Origin: CAWCUU01 sp963798855
GTDB taxonomy: Bacteria > Gemmatimonadota > Gemmatimonadetes > Longimicrobiales > RSA9
Reading direction: 5' to 3'
Length of the DNA stretch: 64,000 nucleotides
Assembly: GCA_963798855.1 (NCBI GenBank)
Contig: CAWCUU010000001.1
Location: 868,001-932,000, forward strand
Shown piece by piece: positions 36,371 through 47,273 of this stretch. Within the stretch, counting starts at the first letter, position 1. Each line of letters opens with the position of its first letter. The notes beneath the pieces are model-generated. The model did no database searches and was not told where the DNA came from. It saw only the letters and a program-made list of their open reading frames with translations. A program made the position numbers and the translations under genes.

Positions 36371-37206
36371 CCCTGCCCGAAGCGTGGCGCGCGCTTGTCC
36401 AGGAAGGCGGTGATGCCTTCGCGGAAGTCCGGCGATCGGAAGGCCTGGATCTGCGCCTGCGTCTCCATCTCGAGCAGCTCGTCGAGCGTCCCCTGCAGGC
36501 TGCGGCGCAGCGCGCGCCTCGTGGCGGCGACGGCGCCCGCCGGGCCAGCCACGATCTGTCCGGCGAGCGTGCGGGCGGCGGCCTCCAGCTCCGCACCCGG
36601 CACGACGCGGTTCACGAGGCCGAGGCGCTCCGCCCGCTCGGCCGCGATCATTCCGCCGGTCAGCAGCAGCTCGGCGGCGAGCGCGGGACCGACGAGGCGG
36701 GGGAGGAAGTAGGTGCCGCCCCAGTCGGGGTGTAGACCGACGCGGGTGAACGTGAAGCCGATCGACGCCGTTTCGGCCGCGATTCGCAGGTCGCACGCGA
36801 GGGCCAGACAGGCGCCGGCACCGGCGGCCGGCCCGTTGATGGCGGCGATCACCGGCGTGTTCATGGCATCGATCTGTCGGACGATCTCGGCGCCGGCGCG
36901 GACCACGCGTTCGAAGTCCACCTCGTCGCCTCGCTCCGCGAGCTCGGCCATGTAGTGGATGTCGCCACCGGTCGAGAAAGCGCGTCCCGCTCCGATGATC
37001 ACGACGCACCGAACCATCGCGTCGCGCTCCAGGAATTCAAGCGCTGCGAGGAGCCGCTCTCGCATGTCGCCGACGAAGGAGTTCAGTCGCTCGGGTCGAT
37101 TGATGCGGATCCAGCCGAGCGCGCCGTCGCGATCCACCTCGATGTGATTGTTCGCACCGGGCTGCGTCCCGTCCCGCTCCCTGTGCGCCGTCGCACCTGC
37201 GCTCAT
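36367..37206 (-). CDS. Enoyl-CoA hydratase/isomerase, PaaG-like
   Basis: 279-aa crotonase-fold isomerase. Segments RPERLNSF, GAGRAFSTGGD, GPAAGAGACLALACD and GLHPDWGGT closely follow PaaG, the 1,2-epoxyphenylacetyl-CoA isomerase: the usual catalytic glutamates are absent and the Asp of GLHPD is kept. The start codon overlaps the thiolase stop. A role in ring-opening steps is inferred; no paaABCDE epoxidase is in this window. Confidence 0.85.
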   Translation of the reverse strand: MSAGATAHRERDGTQPGANNHIEVDRDGALGWIRINRPERLNSFVGDMRERLLAALEFLERDAMVRCVVIIGAGRAFSTGGDIHYMAELAERGDEVDFERVVRAGAEIVRQIDAMNTPVIAAINGPAAGAGACLALACDLRIAAETASIGFTFTRVGLHPDWGGTYFLPRLVGPALAAELLLTGGMIAAERAERLGLVNRVVPGAELEAAARTLAGQIVAGPAGAVAATRRALRRSLQGTLDELLEMETQAQIQAFRSPDFREGITAFLDKRAPRFGQG

Positions 37207-38402
37207 TCAAATCCCTCCACCACGGTCGCGATGCCCTGACCGACGCCGATGCACATCGTGGCGAGACCGGTCCCGCCACCGCGGCGGCCGAGCTCGTGCA
37301 CCAGCGTCGTCAGGATCTTCGCGCCGGAGCAGCCCAGAGGGTGCCCCAGCGCGATCGCGCCGCCGTTGACGTTAACGAGCTCGGGATCCAGCCCCAGCTC
37401 GCCGATGCAGGCGAGGCTCTGCGACGCGAACGCCTCGTTCAGCTCGACGAGATCGATTTCGTCGATGCCGAGACCCGCCCCCGCGAGAACCTTACGTGTC
37501 GCCGGCACGGGGCCCATGCCCATGTAGTCGGGCTCCACCCCAGCGACGGCCAATGCGACGACGCGCGCGAGCGGCACGAGCCCCAGCGACCTCGCGCGCT
37601 CCGCCTCCACGACGAGCAGCGCGGCCGATCCGTCGTTCAGCCCCGAGGAGTTGCCGGCGGTAACGGTGCCGCCCGCCCGGAACACGGGCGGGAGCTTCGA
37701 CAGCTTCTCCAACGTGACGTCGGGGCGGGGGTGCTCATCGGCCTCGACCCACCGTGGCTCACCGCGCTTCTGCGGGATGCCGACGGCGACGAGCTCGTCG
37801 TCGAAGCGCCCCGCCTCCATCGCCGCCGCCGCCTTGCGCTGACTGCCCAGCGCGAACTCGTCCTGCGCCTCGCGGCTGACGGCGTACCGCTCGGCGACGT
37901 TCTCCGCGGTCTCGCCCAGCCCGACCGTCCACGGATCGGGAAAGGCCGGGTTCGTGAAGCGCCAGCCCAGCACCGTGTCGGCCATCTCCGGCAGTCCGCG
38001 GGCATAGCCGCTCTCCGGCTTCAGCATGACGTAGGGTGCGCGGCTCATCGACTCGACGCCGCCGGCGACGAAGACGTCGCCTTCACCCGCCAGTATCGCG
38101 TGGAACGCGGAGTTCACCGCCTGTAGCCCCGAGCCGCACAACCGGTTCACCGTCTGCCCCGCGACCGACACCGGAATCCCTGCCAGCAGGCCGGCCATGC
38201 GCGCGACGTTCCGATTGTCCTCGCCCGCCTGATTCGCGCAGCCGAGGATCACATCATCGATCAGCGCGGGGTCGATGCCGGTACGCTCGAGGAGCGCCTG
38301 GATCGCCACGGCGCCCAGGTCGTCCGGCCGCACCGAGGCGAGCGCACCGCCGTGTCGCCCGACCGGCGTGCGCACCGCGTCGATGATCCAGGCCTCTCTC
38401 AT
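37203..38402 (-). CDS. Acetyl-CoA acyltransferase (PaaJ-like beta-ketoadipyl-CoA thiolase)
   Basis: 399-aa type II thiolase. Residues include the active-site Cys in NRLCGSGLQAV (about residue 88), the His in LNEAFASQ/GGAIALGHPLG and the Cys in ATMCIGVGQG. The segment VILGCANQAGEDNRNVARMA is characteristic of beta-ketoadipyl-CoA thiolases (PaaJ/PcaF). ATG 38402 is preceded by GAGGA and preferred over an upstream GTG. It overlaps the next gene. Confidence 0.92.
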   Translation of the reverse strand: MREAWIIDAVRTPVGRHGGALASVRPDDLGAVAIQALLERTGIDPALIDDVILGCANQAGEDNRNVARMAGLLAGIPVSVAGQTVNRLCGSGLQAVNSAFHAILAGEGDVFVAGGVESMSRAPYVMLKPESGYARGLPEMADTVLGWRFTNPAFPDPWTVGLGETAENVAERYAVSREAQDEFALGSQRKAAAAMEAGRFDDELVAVGIPQKRGEPRWVEADEHPRPDVTLEKLSKLPPVFRAGGTVTAGNSSGLNDGSAALLVVEAERARSLGLVPLARVVALAVAGVEPDYMGMGPVPATRKVLAGAGLGIDEIDLVELNEAFASQSLACIGELGLDPELVNVNGGAIALGHPLGCSGAKILTTLVHELGRRGGGTGLATMCIGVGQGIATVVEGFE

Positions 38403-38416
38403 GGGGTCCTCATGAG

Positions 38417-39895
38417 TCACGCGAGCTCCACCCACACGCTCTTGACCTGCGTATAGAGGTCGAGCGCGTACGCACCGAGCTCGCGGCCGAAGCCGGACTG
38501 CTTGTAGCCGCCGAACGGCGAGGCGGCGTCGAGCGGGTGGTAGGTATTGACCCACACGGTGCCCGCCTGCAGCGCCCGGGCGACGCGGTGCGCCCGCTTC
38601 ACGTCGTTCGTCCAGATGCCGGCCGCGAGGCCGTAGATCGTGCGGTTCGCTAGCTCGATCGCCTCGGCCTCGTCGTCGAACGCGAGGGTCGCGAGCACGG
38701 GCCCGAAGATCTCCTCCTGCGCAATGGTGTGTTCGGGCCGCACGTCATCGAAGATGGTCGGAGCCAGCCACCAGCCGCGCGTCTCGCCACCGTACGGCAC
38801 CCGCTCGCCACCGGTGAGCAGCCGGGCGCCCTCCTCGCGGCCCTTCTCGACGTAGGCGAGGACCCGATCGAGCTGCTCCTCCGAGATGAGCGGTCCCGTT
38901 CGCGTCTTCGGGTCCAGCGGATCCCCGGGCTGCATCCGCTTCGCCCGCTCCAGCAGCTTCTCGAGCAGAGCGTCCTTGACCTCCGCCTGAACGAGCAGGC
39001 GGGAGCCCGCGGTGCAGCACTGCCCGCCGTTGTAGAAAATGCCGGCGAAGGCCCCGCGGGCGGCGGCGTCGAGGTCCGCGTCGGCGAAGACGATGTTCGG
39101 GCTCTTTCCGCCGAGCTCGAGTGAGAGCTTCTTCAGCGTGTCGGCGGCCTCGCGCATAATGATTTTGCCGACCGCGGTAGATCCCGTGAAGGCGATCTTG
39201 TCGACGTCGGCGTGGCGCACGAGCGCGGCGCCGGCGGTTTCGCCGTAGCCGGGCACGACGTTCAGCACGCCGGCCGGCACGCCGGCGTCGTGCGCGATCG
39301 CCGCCAGCTCCAGGGCGCCGAGCGGCGTCTGCTCGGCGGGCTTGAGCACGACCGTGTTCGCGCAGGCGAGCGCGGGAGCGACCTTCCACGCGGCCATGAG
39401 GAGCGGGAAGTTCCACGGGATGATGGCAGCGACCACGCCGACCGGCTCCCGCAACGTGTAGTTGAGGACGCTGCCGCGCACGGGGATCGTCTCGCCCTGC
39501 AGCTTCGTGCACCAGCCCGCGTAGTAGCGGAATGCGTCGATCGCCTCGCGCAGATCGATCTGCGCCTCGCGGAACGGCTTCCCATTGTCGAGCGACTCGA
39601 GGCGCGCCAGCTCGTCCGCCCGCGCCTCCAGCGCATCGCCGATGCGCCAGAGGAGCACCGAGCGATCGGCTGCGTCCATCGTGCGCCAGGCGCCGTCGAG
39701 CGCACGCCGCGCCGCAGCCACCGCGCGGTCAATGTCGGCCGCTGCGCCTTCCGCGATCTCTGCGATCGGCTCGCCCGTCGCCGGATGATAGGTCGTGAAG
39801 CGGGTGCCGGAATCCGCGTCCGTCCACTCACCATCGATGAAGAGCCGGTCCTGCGCCCTGCGCTCGACCTCGGTCCTGCCCGCCGTCGTCGCCAT
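38417..39895 (-). CDS. NAD(P)-dependent aldehyde dehydrogenase
   Basis: 492-aa ALDH-superfamily enzyme with PWNFPLLMAAWK, the cofactor loop FTGSTAVGK, LELGGKSPNIVF with the catalytic Glu, and catalytic Cys in FYNGGQCCTAGSR. It belongs to the betaine/phenylacetaldehyde dehydrogenase-like group. Its place in the operon fits oxidation of an aldehyde (for example phenylacetaldehyde) to the acid, but this is inferred. GGAG lies 6 nt before the ATG. Confidence 0.92.
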   Translation of the reverse strand: MATTAGRTEVERRAQDRLFIDGEWTDADSGTRFTTYHPATGEPIAEIAEGAAADIDRAVAAARRALDGAWRTMDAADRSVLLWRIGDALEARADELARLESLDNGKPFREAQIDLREAIDAFRYYAGWCTKLQGETIPVRGSVLNYTLREPVGVVAAIIPWNFPLLMAAWKVAPALACANTVVLKPAEQTPLGALELAAIAHDAGVPAGVLNVVPGYGETAGAALVRHADVDKIAFTGSTAVGKIIMREAADTLKKLSLELGGKSPNIVFADADLDAAARGAFAGIFYNGGQCCTAGSRLLVQAEVKDALLEKLLERAKRMQPGDPLDPKTRTGPLISEEQLDRVLAYVEKGREEGARLLTGGERVPYGGETRGWWLAPTIFDDVRPEHTIAQEEIFGPVLATLAFDDEAEAIELANRTIYGLAAGIWTNDVKRAHRVARALQAGTVWVNTYHPLDAASPFGGYKQSGFGRELGAYALDLYTQVKSVWVELA

Positions 39896-39981
39896 TTGGT
39901 GCTCCGCGCCTCGGTTCCGCTGCCGTCTCTCCCCACGAGATGCGCCCCGGATCTCCTCGAAGAAGCCGGCGGCGCGGGCGG

Positions 39982-40809
39982 TCAGCGGCCCTTGAACTCC
40001 GGCTTGCGCTTCTCGTTGTAGGCGCTGAGCCCCTCTTTCGCGTCCTCGCTCTGGAAGAGCTGCTGCTGGAGCTCCCGCTCGACCGCCAGCGCGTCCTGCA
40101 GCCCCAGCTCGGCGCCCGTCTGTACCGACCGCTTGATCATTCCCACCGCCTTGGAGGCGCGGTTCGGCGGGGTGAACTGGCGCGCGTACTCCATGACCTT
40201 GGACAGGAAGTCCTCACGCGAGTCCGCGTCGATCACCTCGTTGACGAGGCCGAGCCGCTGGGCGTCGGCGAGATCGGTCGTCCGGCCGGTGATCATCATC
40301 TCGATCGCCTCCGACTTTCCGACGACCCGGCAGAGTCGTTGCGTTCCGCCCGTTCCCGGCAGCACGCCGAGCGTGACCTCGGGCAGCCCGATCTTGCCGC
40401 CGTCCCGCCGCGCGATGCGCAGGTCGGCCGCCATGGCGATCTCGAGTCCTCCGCCGACCGTGTGGCCGTTGAGCGCCGCGATCACCAGCTTCGGCGTCTG
40501 CTCGAGGCGGTTCAACGTCTCGTTCGCGTGCAGACAGAAATAGTACTTGAACTGCGGCGTGACCTCCTGCAGCATCCGGATGTTGGCGCCCGCCGAGAAG
40601 AACTTCTCACCGGCACCCGTCAGCACGATCACGTAGGCATCGTCGTCCATACGCGCTCGCAGAATCGCGGCGTCCAGCTGCCGCATCATCTCGTAGGTGT
40701 AGGTGTTGGCCGGCGGGTCGTCGAGCGTGAGCACGGCAACGCCTTCGCGTGCTTCGTAGTGCACCAGCGTGCCCGTCTCCTGCTCCGCCGCCGCTTCGAT
40801 CGTAGCCAT
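39982..40809 (-). CDS. Enoyl-CoA hydratase/isomerase
   Basis: 275-aa crotonase. Oxyanion segment FFSAGANIRML and both catalytic glutamates (GGGLEIAMAAD and GLPEVTLGVLPGTGGTQR) are present. GGAGG precedes the ATG. It is the first enzyme gene after the TetR regulator (29-bp gap), and the ALDH gene follows. Substrate not assigned. Confidence 0.87.
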   Translation of the reverse strand: MATIEAAAEQETGTLVHYEAREGVAVLTLDDPPANTYTYEMMRQLDAAILRARMDDDAYVIVLTGAGEKFFSAGANIRMLQEVTPQFKYYFCLHANETLNRLEQTPKLVIAALNGHTVGGGLEIAMAADLRIARRDGGKIGLPEVTLGVLPGTGGTQRLCRVVGKSEAIEMMITGRTTDLADAQRLGLVNEVIDADSREDFLSKVMEYARQFTPPNRASKAVGMIKRSVQTGAELGLQDALAVERELQQQLFQSEDAKEGLSAYNEKRKPEFKGR

Positions 40810-40838
40810 CGTGATCCTCCGTGCTCCGAGCTCGAGAA

Positions 40839-41498
40839 TTAGTGTCGCCAGATCGACTGCCGGGCCGAGGTCGCGTCCCCCTTCAATCCCGTGGGCGGCG
40901 CAACCTCGTCGTCGGTAGTGAAGCCACCAAGGAACAGCCGACTCATGTCCTCGGCGAGCTCCTCGACCGGTACGTCGCGGCCCGGCCGATACCAGTTGTA
41001 GATCCAGTTCATCATGCCGAACAGCGCGAATGTCGCCACCCGCGGGTCAATGCGGTCGTCTCCCGGCTCGAGCGCCTCTATGATCCCGCCGCAGATGTCC
41101 GTGTACCGACGCTTCTGCGCGTTGACCTTCCTCCGGTACTCGCCCGTCAGCGAATCCGCCTCGTGCGACAGCACCTTCATCTCGTCCATGTTGTCGACGA
41201 AGAAGCGAAGGTGCGTCTCGACGAACAGCCTCAGGCGCCGACGCGGGTCGTCCACTCCCCCCAGATTCTCACGGCTGCGCTCCAGCACCGTCCCGAAGCA
41301 GTGGGCCTGGATCTGGAAGAGCAGATCCTCCTTGCTCTTGAAATAGTAGTACAGGCCCGACAGGCTGACTCCCGTCGCGCGGCTGATGTCGCGGATGCTC
41401 GCCCGGTGATATCCCTTCTCGGCGAACACCGCCGCAGCCTTGCGCAGGATCAGCGCCAGCTTCTCATCGTACTGTGTTCGGGCTTCGGCCATGTGCAT
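40839..41498 (-). CDS. TetR/AcrR family regulator, likely of the acyl-CoA operon
   Basis: 219-aa regulator with an N-terminal HTH (AAAVFAEKGYHRASIRDISRATGVS followed by GLYYYFKSKEDLL) and an all-alpha ligand domain. TetR proteins of this type (PaaR, FadR-like) often sense acyl-CoA or phenylacetyl-CoA. It is the first gene of the minus-strand operon, so probably autoregulated. ATG 41498 is preferred over a TTG 10 codons upstream; ATG 41492 is another option. The TetR assignment is firm; the ligand is inferred. Confidence 0.9.
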   Translation of the reverse strand: MHMAEARTQYDEKLALILRKAAAVFAEKGYHRASIRDISRATGVSLSGLYYYFKSKEDLLFQIQAHCFGTVLERSRENLGGVDDPRRRLRLFVETHLRFFVDNMDEMKVLSHEADSLTGEYRRKVNAQKRRYTDICGGIIEALEPGDDRIDPRVATFALFGMMNWIYNWYRPGRDVPVEELAEDMSRLFLGGFTTDDEVAPPTGLKGDATSARQSIWRH

Positions 41499-41522
41499 TT
41501 CGACTCGTACGAACGTCCGAAA
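41499..41522. promoter_or_regulatory. Possible TetR operator around TCGTACGA
   Basis: The perfect 8-bp palindrome TCGTACGA (41505-41512) lies immediately upstream of the TetR start, within a longer TTCG...CGAA-bounded segment. Position fits autoregulation; the symmetry beyond 8 bp is poor. Confidence 0.25.
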
Positions 41523-41633
41523 CGGCAACCTAGACCGCCGTCGGGTCGAGGGTCAAGCCGCGGCGCTTGCCGCCGCCATCCACCGCCGTTAACGTTCCGC
41601 AGGGCCGGAACTTCCCTCTCGCAGCACGGGCGA

Positions 41634-42395
41634 ATGGTGCCAACGCCGCTCCGACGGCCACCGCTACGCCGATTCGGGCGTCTGGCGCCGCTTTTCGCGA
41701 CGCCGGCCCTCTTCGGGCTCCTCGCCTGCGGCGACGCCCACGACCCGGTAAGCCTGCTCACGACCACCGAAACCGCGCCGGCGCTCGATCTCGACTCGGC
41801 GCTGCCCACGCTTCCCACCCTCGTGCAGCAGGTGCTGGGACCCGCGGCGCCCGCCGTGGCGCCCGCGGACGCGACACGGCTCCTCGACGCCCTTGCCATC
41901 TGGACTTCGGCCCCGCTCGGGGAGGAAGCCACCCGGCAAGATGCCGAGCGCGCGCGCGCCCGCGCCATGGCCGCGCCCGCACTCGCGCGGGCGCTGGGAA
42001 TGGCGCAGATCGAGGCGATGAACGCGCGACTCCGCACCTGGACCACGCTCGGCCTGCTCATCGCCGGTGACCGCGACCCCGAGCTCAGGCAGTCGCTCCG
42101 GACGTCGGCCGTCGCCCTCGGTGCCGCGAACGAGCTGCGCGATGCCGGTGATCTGCCCGGATCCCTCGCCGCCACAATGGAGGCCGCCGAATCCCTCCAG
42201 CAGGCGACCCCTTATGCGGTCGCCGATCGCCTGGTCCGCAACGCGCGCGGCCGGCTCAATGCCGGGGCTCTCGGGGATGACGTCGCCCGCGAGCGGGCCG
42301 ACCGGCTGCTCCGCGGCGCCGAGGAAGCGCTGGCGGCGGGCGACTATCCACTCGCCATCCGCCGCGCATATTACGCGCGCGAGCTGCTGCGCTAG
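41634..42395 (+). CDS. Putative lipoprotein, unknown function
   Basis: 253-aa predicted lipoprotein: a basic N-terminus (LRRPPLRRFGR), hydrophobic segment and lipobox LFGLLAC ending at about residue 25. The mature part is Ala/Arg-rich and almost entirely helical, with a TPR-like or coiled appearance (ELRDAGDLPGSLAATMEAAE, LAAGDYPLAIRRAYYAREL). Start ATG 41634 is divergent from the TetR gene. No family recognised. Confidence 0.6.
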   Translation: MVPTPLRRPPLRRFGRLAPLFATPALFGLLACGDAHDPVSLLTTTETAPALDLDSALPTLPTLVQQVLGPAAPAVAPADATRLLDALAIWTSAPLGEEATRQDAERARARAMAAPALARALGMAQIEAMNARLRTWTTLGLLIAGDRDPELRQSLRTSAVALGAANELRDAGDLPGSLAATMEAAESLQQATPYAVADRLVRNARGRLNAGALGDDVARERADRLLRGAEEALAAGDYPLAIRRAYYARELLR

Positions 42396-42441
42396 GAGCT
42401 AGCGACCCGAGTCACCTCCGCGAGGACGGACTCATGGAGGC

Positions 42442-43860
<1,419 letters not shown>

Positions 43861-44381
43861 GCCGAGCCTGCGCCGGATCTCGGCGGCGACCCGCTCCGGC
43901 GGCTGCCGCACGTCGACCGCGATCGCGTCCTCCGGCTCCTCCAGCACCTCGAACTGGGTCGCCAGTAGCGCGGGATCGAAGAAGTGATCGTCCCGCGACC
44001 GGAGCCGCTCGTCGATCAGCGCGTAGCTCCCTTTCAGGTACACGATCCGCGCGCCTCCACTGCCGGCCAGCAGCACGTCGCGGTAGGCGGCTTTCAGCGC
44101 CGAGCAGGCGACCACGGCCGATCGCCCCTCCGCGGCCACCGCGGCGATCTGGTCCCGGAGCGCCTCCAGCCAGGGCCACCGGTCCTCGTCCGTCAATGGC
44201 ATTCCCCGCCTCATCTTCTCAATGTTGGCCAGCGGGTGAAGCCGGTCGCCGTCGTAGAACGACCAGCCCAGGTCCGCCGCCAGGAGCTCGCCTACGGTGC
44301 TCTTGCCGGCGCCGGAAACGCCGATGAGGATGACGATCATGCGTGTGTGGGCGAGGGGAGCGCGTCGTTGTCGCCTAACGC

Positions 44382-45588
44382 CTACCCCTCCGGCCAGCCG
44401 TTGCTGGGCATGCCCGGGAGGATCCGGAGCGCGTTCCCGTAATAGAGCTTCCGCAGCACGTCGTCCGGCAGGTCGATGCCATAGAGCTTCCAGAAGGCGT
44501 GGTAGTCCCGGTAGTAGTCGAAGTACTCGTCGGCCGTCTCCAGCACCCGCCAGTAGTACGGGTACTCCGCCGGCTCGAAGGCGTCCTTGCCGAACAGGAT
44601 CCGGTCCTGGTAGCGAACGAAGAAGTTCCGGGCCGCCCGCGGCTGCCGCCCGAATGTCGTAGAGCACCGCGCCGATCTCCGTGTAGACGTTCGGCGCCTC
44701 GTCCATGAGCCGGCCCAAAGCGCCCAGATCGTTGGCCTGCCAGCCCAGGTGTGCCGTAACGAATGTCGTCTCCGGGTGGCGACGGAACAGGTTGTTCCGC
44801 TCCTCCAGCAGCTGCTCGAACGAGGGGTATTTCTCCGGCGGGTACCGGCGGTGGGGAAAGAGCGCCAGCTCGAGCCAGCGCTCGTTGTGGTGGTCCAGCG
44901 GCTGGAAGAACTCGGCCGGGTCGGCCGTGTGGATGAAGACCGGGAGCCCCAGGCGCGCGGCCGCTTCCCACACCGGGTCGAGCAGCGGATCATCGATCCG
45001 GAGCCGTGTCCCGTCCGGCTTCTCGACCGTCAGGCCGAATCCCTTTCCCACCTCGCCGATGCCTACCGCGCCCGCCTCGGCGGCCGCCTCGATCGACGCG
45101 ACCGTACGCTCGACCCACCCGGCGCTCCCCACGCCCTCGAAGTCGATCCCCGTCATGACCCGCACCCGGTCCCGCATCGCGCGCGACGCCTCGATGGCCG
45201 CCAGAGTTTCCTCGAGCCGATCTCCCGTGAGGTTGTTCGCCACGATCATGACCCGGATGTTCAGGCTGTCCATCGCCGCGCCCAGCTCGGCCAGGCCCTC
45301 GGGCGACGCGAACCGCCGCGGGTGTCCATGGAAGTCCACCACCGTGTACCGCGCCCTGGCAACGGGATGCTCCTCGGTCACAAGCGTAGAGCGAGGCCGG
45401 TAGTCCACGATGCTCGGCGGGTCGAGCTCCGGCCTCCGACACCGCCCCGGGCGGATCTCCGTCATCCCCGCCGGACACTCCTCGCCGGGGTCGATCGTGG
45501 TGATGGCCGTATCACTCCGCTGCTGGGCGTCCGCGGGCGGGGCCAGAGCCAGGAGCGCGACGAAGGCCGCGCCGGCGATTCGGTTCAT
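44382..45588 (-). pseudogene. Exported amidohydrolase (Amidohydro_2-like), interrupted by a frameshift
   Basis: About 400-aa metal-dependent hydrolase. An N-terminal signal peptide (RIAGAAFVALLALAPPADAQ) is followed by VVDFHGHPRRF, GIGEVGKGFG, PVFIHTADPAEFF and FVTAHLGWQ in one frame. At about 44652 one extra base shifts the sense, and the C-terminal part, including FFVRYQDRILFGKDAF with the catalytic Asp and PGMPSNGWPEG, continues in another frame to a TAG at 44382. ATG 45588 has GGGAG upstream. The GGGAG lies within the first copy of the 191-bp repeat. It is either a true frameshift or a sequence error. Confidence 0.75.
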
Positions 45589-45590
45589 GA

Positions 45591-45781
45591 ACACTCCCGG
45601 GTCGCGTCGCGATGCCGGAGACCACCTCCGGCGCCCGTGAATATGGCACGGCCGGGGCCGGCTCGCGACGGCCTCCCGGTCGCGTCAGGCATTCCCCTAC
45701 TTCGATAAGGAAATCCCCTATCGCGCCCGGGCGCGATGCACCGTAGGGTGGCGACATGCAGCACTTCCCGAGTTCCGGCAC
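45591..45781. repeat. 191-bp direct repeat, copy 1 (amidohydrolase promoter region)
   Basis: Identical over 191 bp, as read by eye, to 47274-47464 in the same orientation, 1683 bp away. It begins 3 bp upstream of the amidohydrolase ATG and contains its GGGAG box. TCCCCTA occurs twice, at 45693-45699 and 45714-45720, 21 bp apart. Confidence 0.95.
45693..45720. promoter_or_regulatory. Paired TCCCCTA sites (TAGGGGA on the minus strand), 21-bp spacing
   Basis: Two identical heptamers about two helical turns apart lie about 105-130 bp upstream of the amidohydrolase start, in the region expected for activator binding. The same pair occurs at 47376-47403 in copy 2. No regulator is assigned. Confidence 0.4.
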
Positions 45782-45819
45782 GCAGGCGTTCATCAACGGC
45801 CGGCGTTACGAGCTTGCAG

Positions 45820-46302
45820 GGGGAGCGGGGGTCGCGACCCGCGGGTGCCACCTCAGCCGAAGACCGGCTCCAGAGCTTCCTCGCCAGGTACGAGCCGGCG
45901 ATCGCCGAGCTGGCGCTCCAGGTCCGAGACGAGTTGCGAGGGATGCAGCCTCCGGCGTTCGAACTCGTCTACGACAACTAGAACGCCCTGGTGATCGGCT
46001 TCAGCGTGTCGGAGCGCAGCTCCGAAGCCGTGTTGTCGATCGCGGTGTACCCGCGCTGGGTCCGGCTCTTCTTCTTGCAGGGGGCGGATCTGGAGGATCC
46101 CGGCGGCCGTCTCGAGGGCAGTGGAAAGCAGGTTCGGAGCCTCACCGTCGCCTCGGGCGAGGTGCTGCATGAGCCGGAAGTGAGAGAGCTGATTCACCAG
46201 GCGGGCGCGCGCGGTCCTCGGCCGTTCGCAGGCGACTCCGCACGTCGCTTGATCATCAAGTCGGTCTCGGCGAAGCAACGGCCGCGGCGGCCCTCCCGTT
46301 GA
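45820..46302 (+). pseudogene. DUF1801-like protein gene with amber codon and no 5' end
   Basis: In-frame coding for ATSAEDRLQSFLARYEP...FELVYDN, then TAG at 45979-45981, then NALVIGFSVSERSSEAVLS...KSVSAKQRPRR to a stop at 46302. Related DUF1801-like proteins read VYDNYNALVIGF here, so a Tyr codon has become TAG. No plausible start codon lies upstream inside the unit: the frame runs back into the 191-bp repeat, whose end at 45781 appears to cut the gene. Both defects point to a non-functional remnant. Confidence 0.75.
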
Positions 46303-46633
46303 CGGAGCAGCAGGAAGCCGGGGCAATGGCGCTCGCCGGTCTCTTCATGGCGGACGGAGGCCATGACGTGACTGCAGTCGGTGGCCTGTGAGGATCAGCG
46401 CAACGAAGGATTGTAGCCAGCTGCGTTTCAGGACCTCGTCGGCAGGGTTGGGACCCGCAGCGTACACGGGTTCGGGTAAGTCCGGGACCGCCGTGCTTTG
46501 GACCGTCTGCTCCGGGGGCGAAAGCACCCGGTCGGCGCAGCCGACGGCCCTCATTCGACTGCTCCGCCCCCCAGCGTGCGGGCTTGGCCCACCAAGGTGG
46601 CCGCGCGGCCTCGGCCGGTTTGGTCTGCGGGTG

Positions 46634-47242
46634 GGCCTCCGCTCGACGCGCCCGTTCCACTGCGTCCGCGCGCCACGAGGAGCCGAACCGCTCGGCCACC
46701 ATCCGGGCGGCGATCCGATTCGCCGCGGGCCGGGTGGTTGTCGAGGCGATCGGCCCAATAGCCGGCGGAGTCGGCTGCGCCGACGAAGGCTGTGCGCAGA
46801 TCGACGCAGTCAACGCCGTCCGCGGCGCAGAGCGCCATCACACGGTCAATGAGAAAACCGAGGCCGAAGTCGTCAACCTTGCGGGCGGGCTGGAGGGCCG
46901 GGAAGGCGACGATCCCGACCCTGCACCGGCGTTCCGGCCAGCTCGATGAATTCCTGCAGGGCGGCGCGGGCGGCGGCCATATCCGGGCTATCGGGGTCCG
47001 CGAACCGGTGTCGCATATATGTCGGATAATCCCCCACCACGCCGATGGCACGTTGGACCTCTCCCACTCCATGTTGGCAAGGTAGTAGAGTGCAGAATGT
47101 CGGTAGAGCCACCGGTTTGCCGTATAGGAGGGGACGAGGGGCCACGGCTGGGGTCGACGGCTCTTGTCGTGGCTTCCACGTCATTGAGGAACCACTGGAG
47201 CAGGACGTAATCGGTTTGAGAGGCAGAACTTCTCCCGAAGTA
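46634..47242 (-). pseudogene. SGNH/GDSL hydrolase remnant with several frameshifts
   Basis: Four consecutive stretches in changing frames assemble into one SGNH-like protein: DYVLLQWFLNDVE (47242-47069), GVVGDYPTYMRHRFADPD (47070-46933), RRCRVGIVAFPALQPARKVDDFG through YWADRLDNHP (46931-46731) and ANRIAARMVAERFG (46726-46634). The D-x-H of the catalytic triad (RLDNHP) is there; the N-terminal GDS block is missing. At least three frameshifts are needed. Its 5' end stops about 30 bp short of repeat copy 2. Confidence 0.65.
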
Positions 47243-47273
47243 TCTGCACTCGTCCACGGTCTCGGCCCCGGGT

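Noticed and set aside
40821..41633. Upstream in-frame extension of the lipoprotein gene
   Set aside because: It reads antisense through the TetR gene; the lipobox start at 41634 is a natural beginning.
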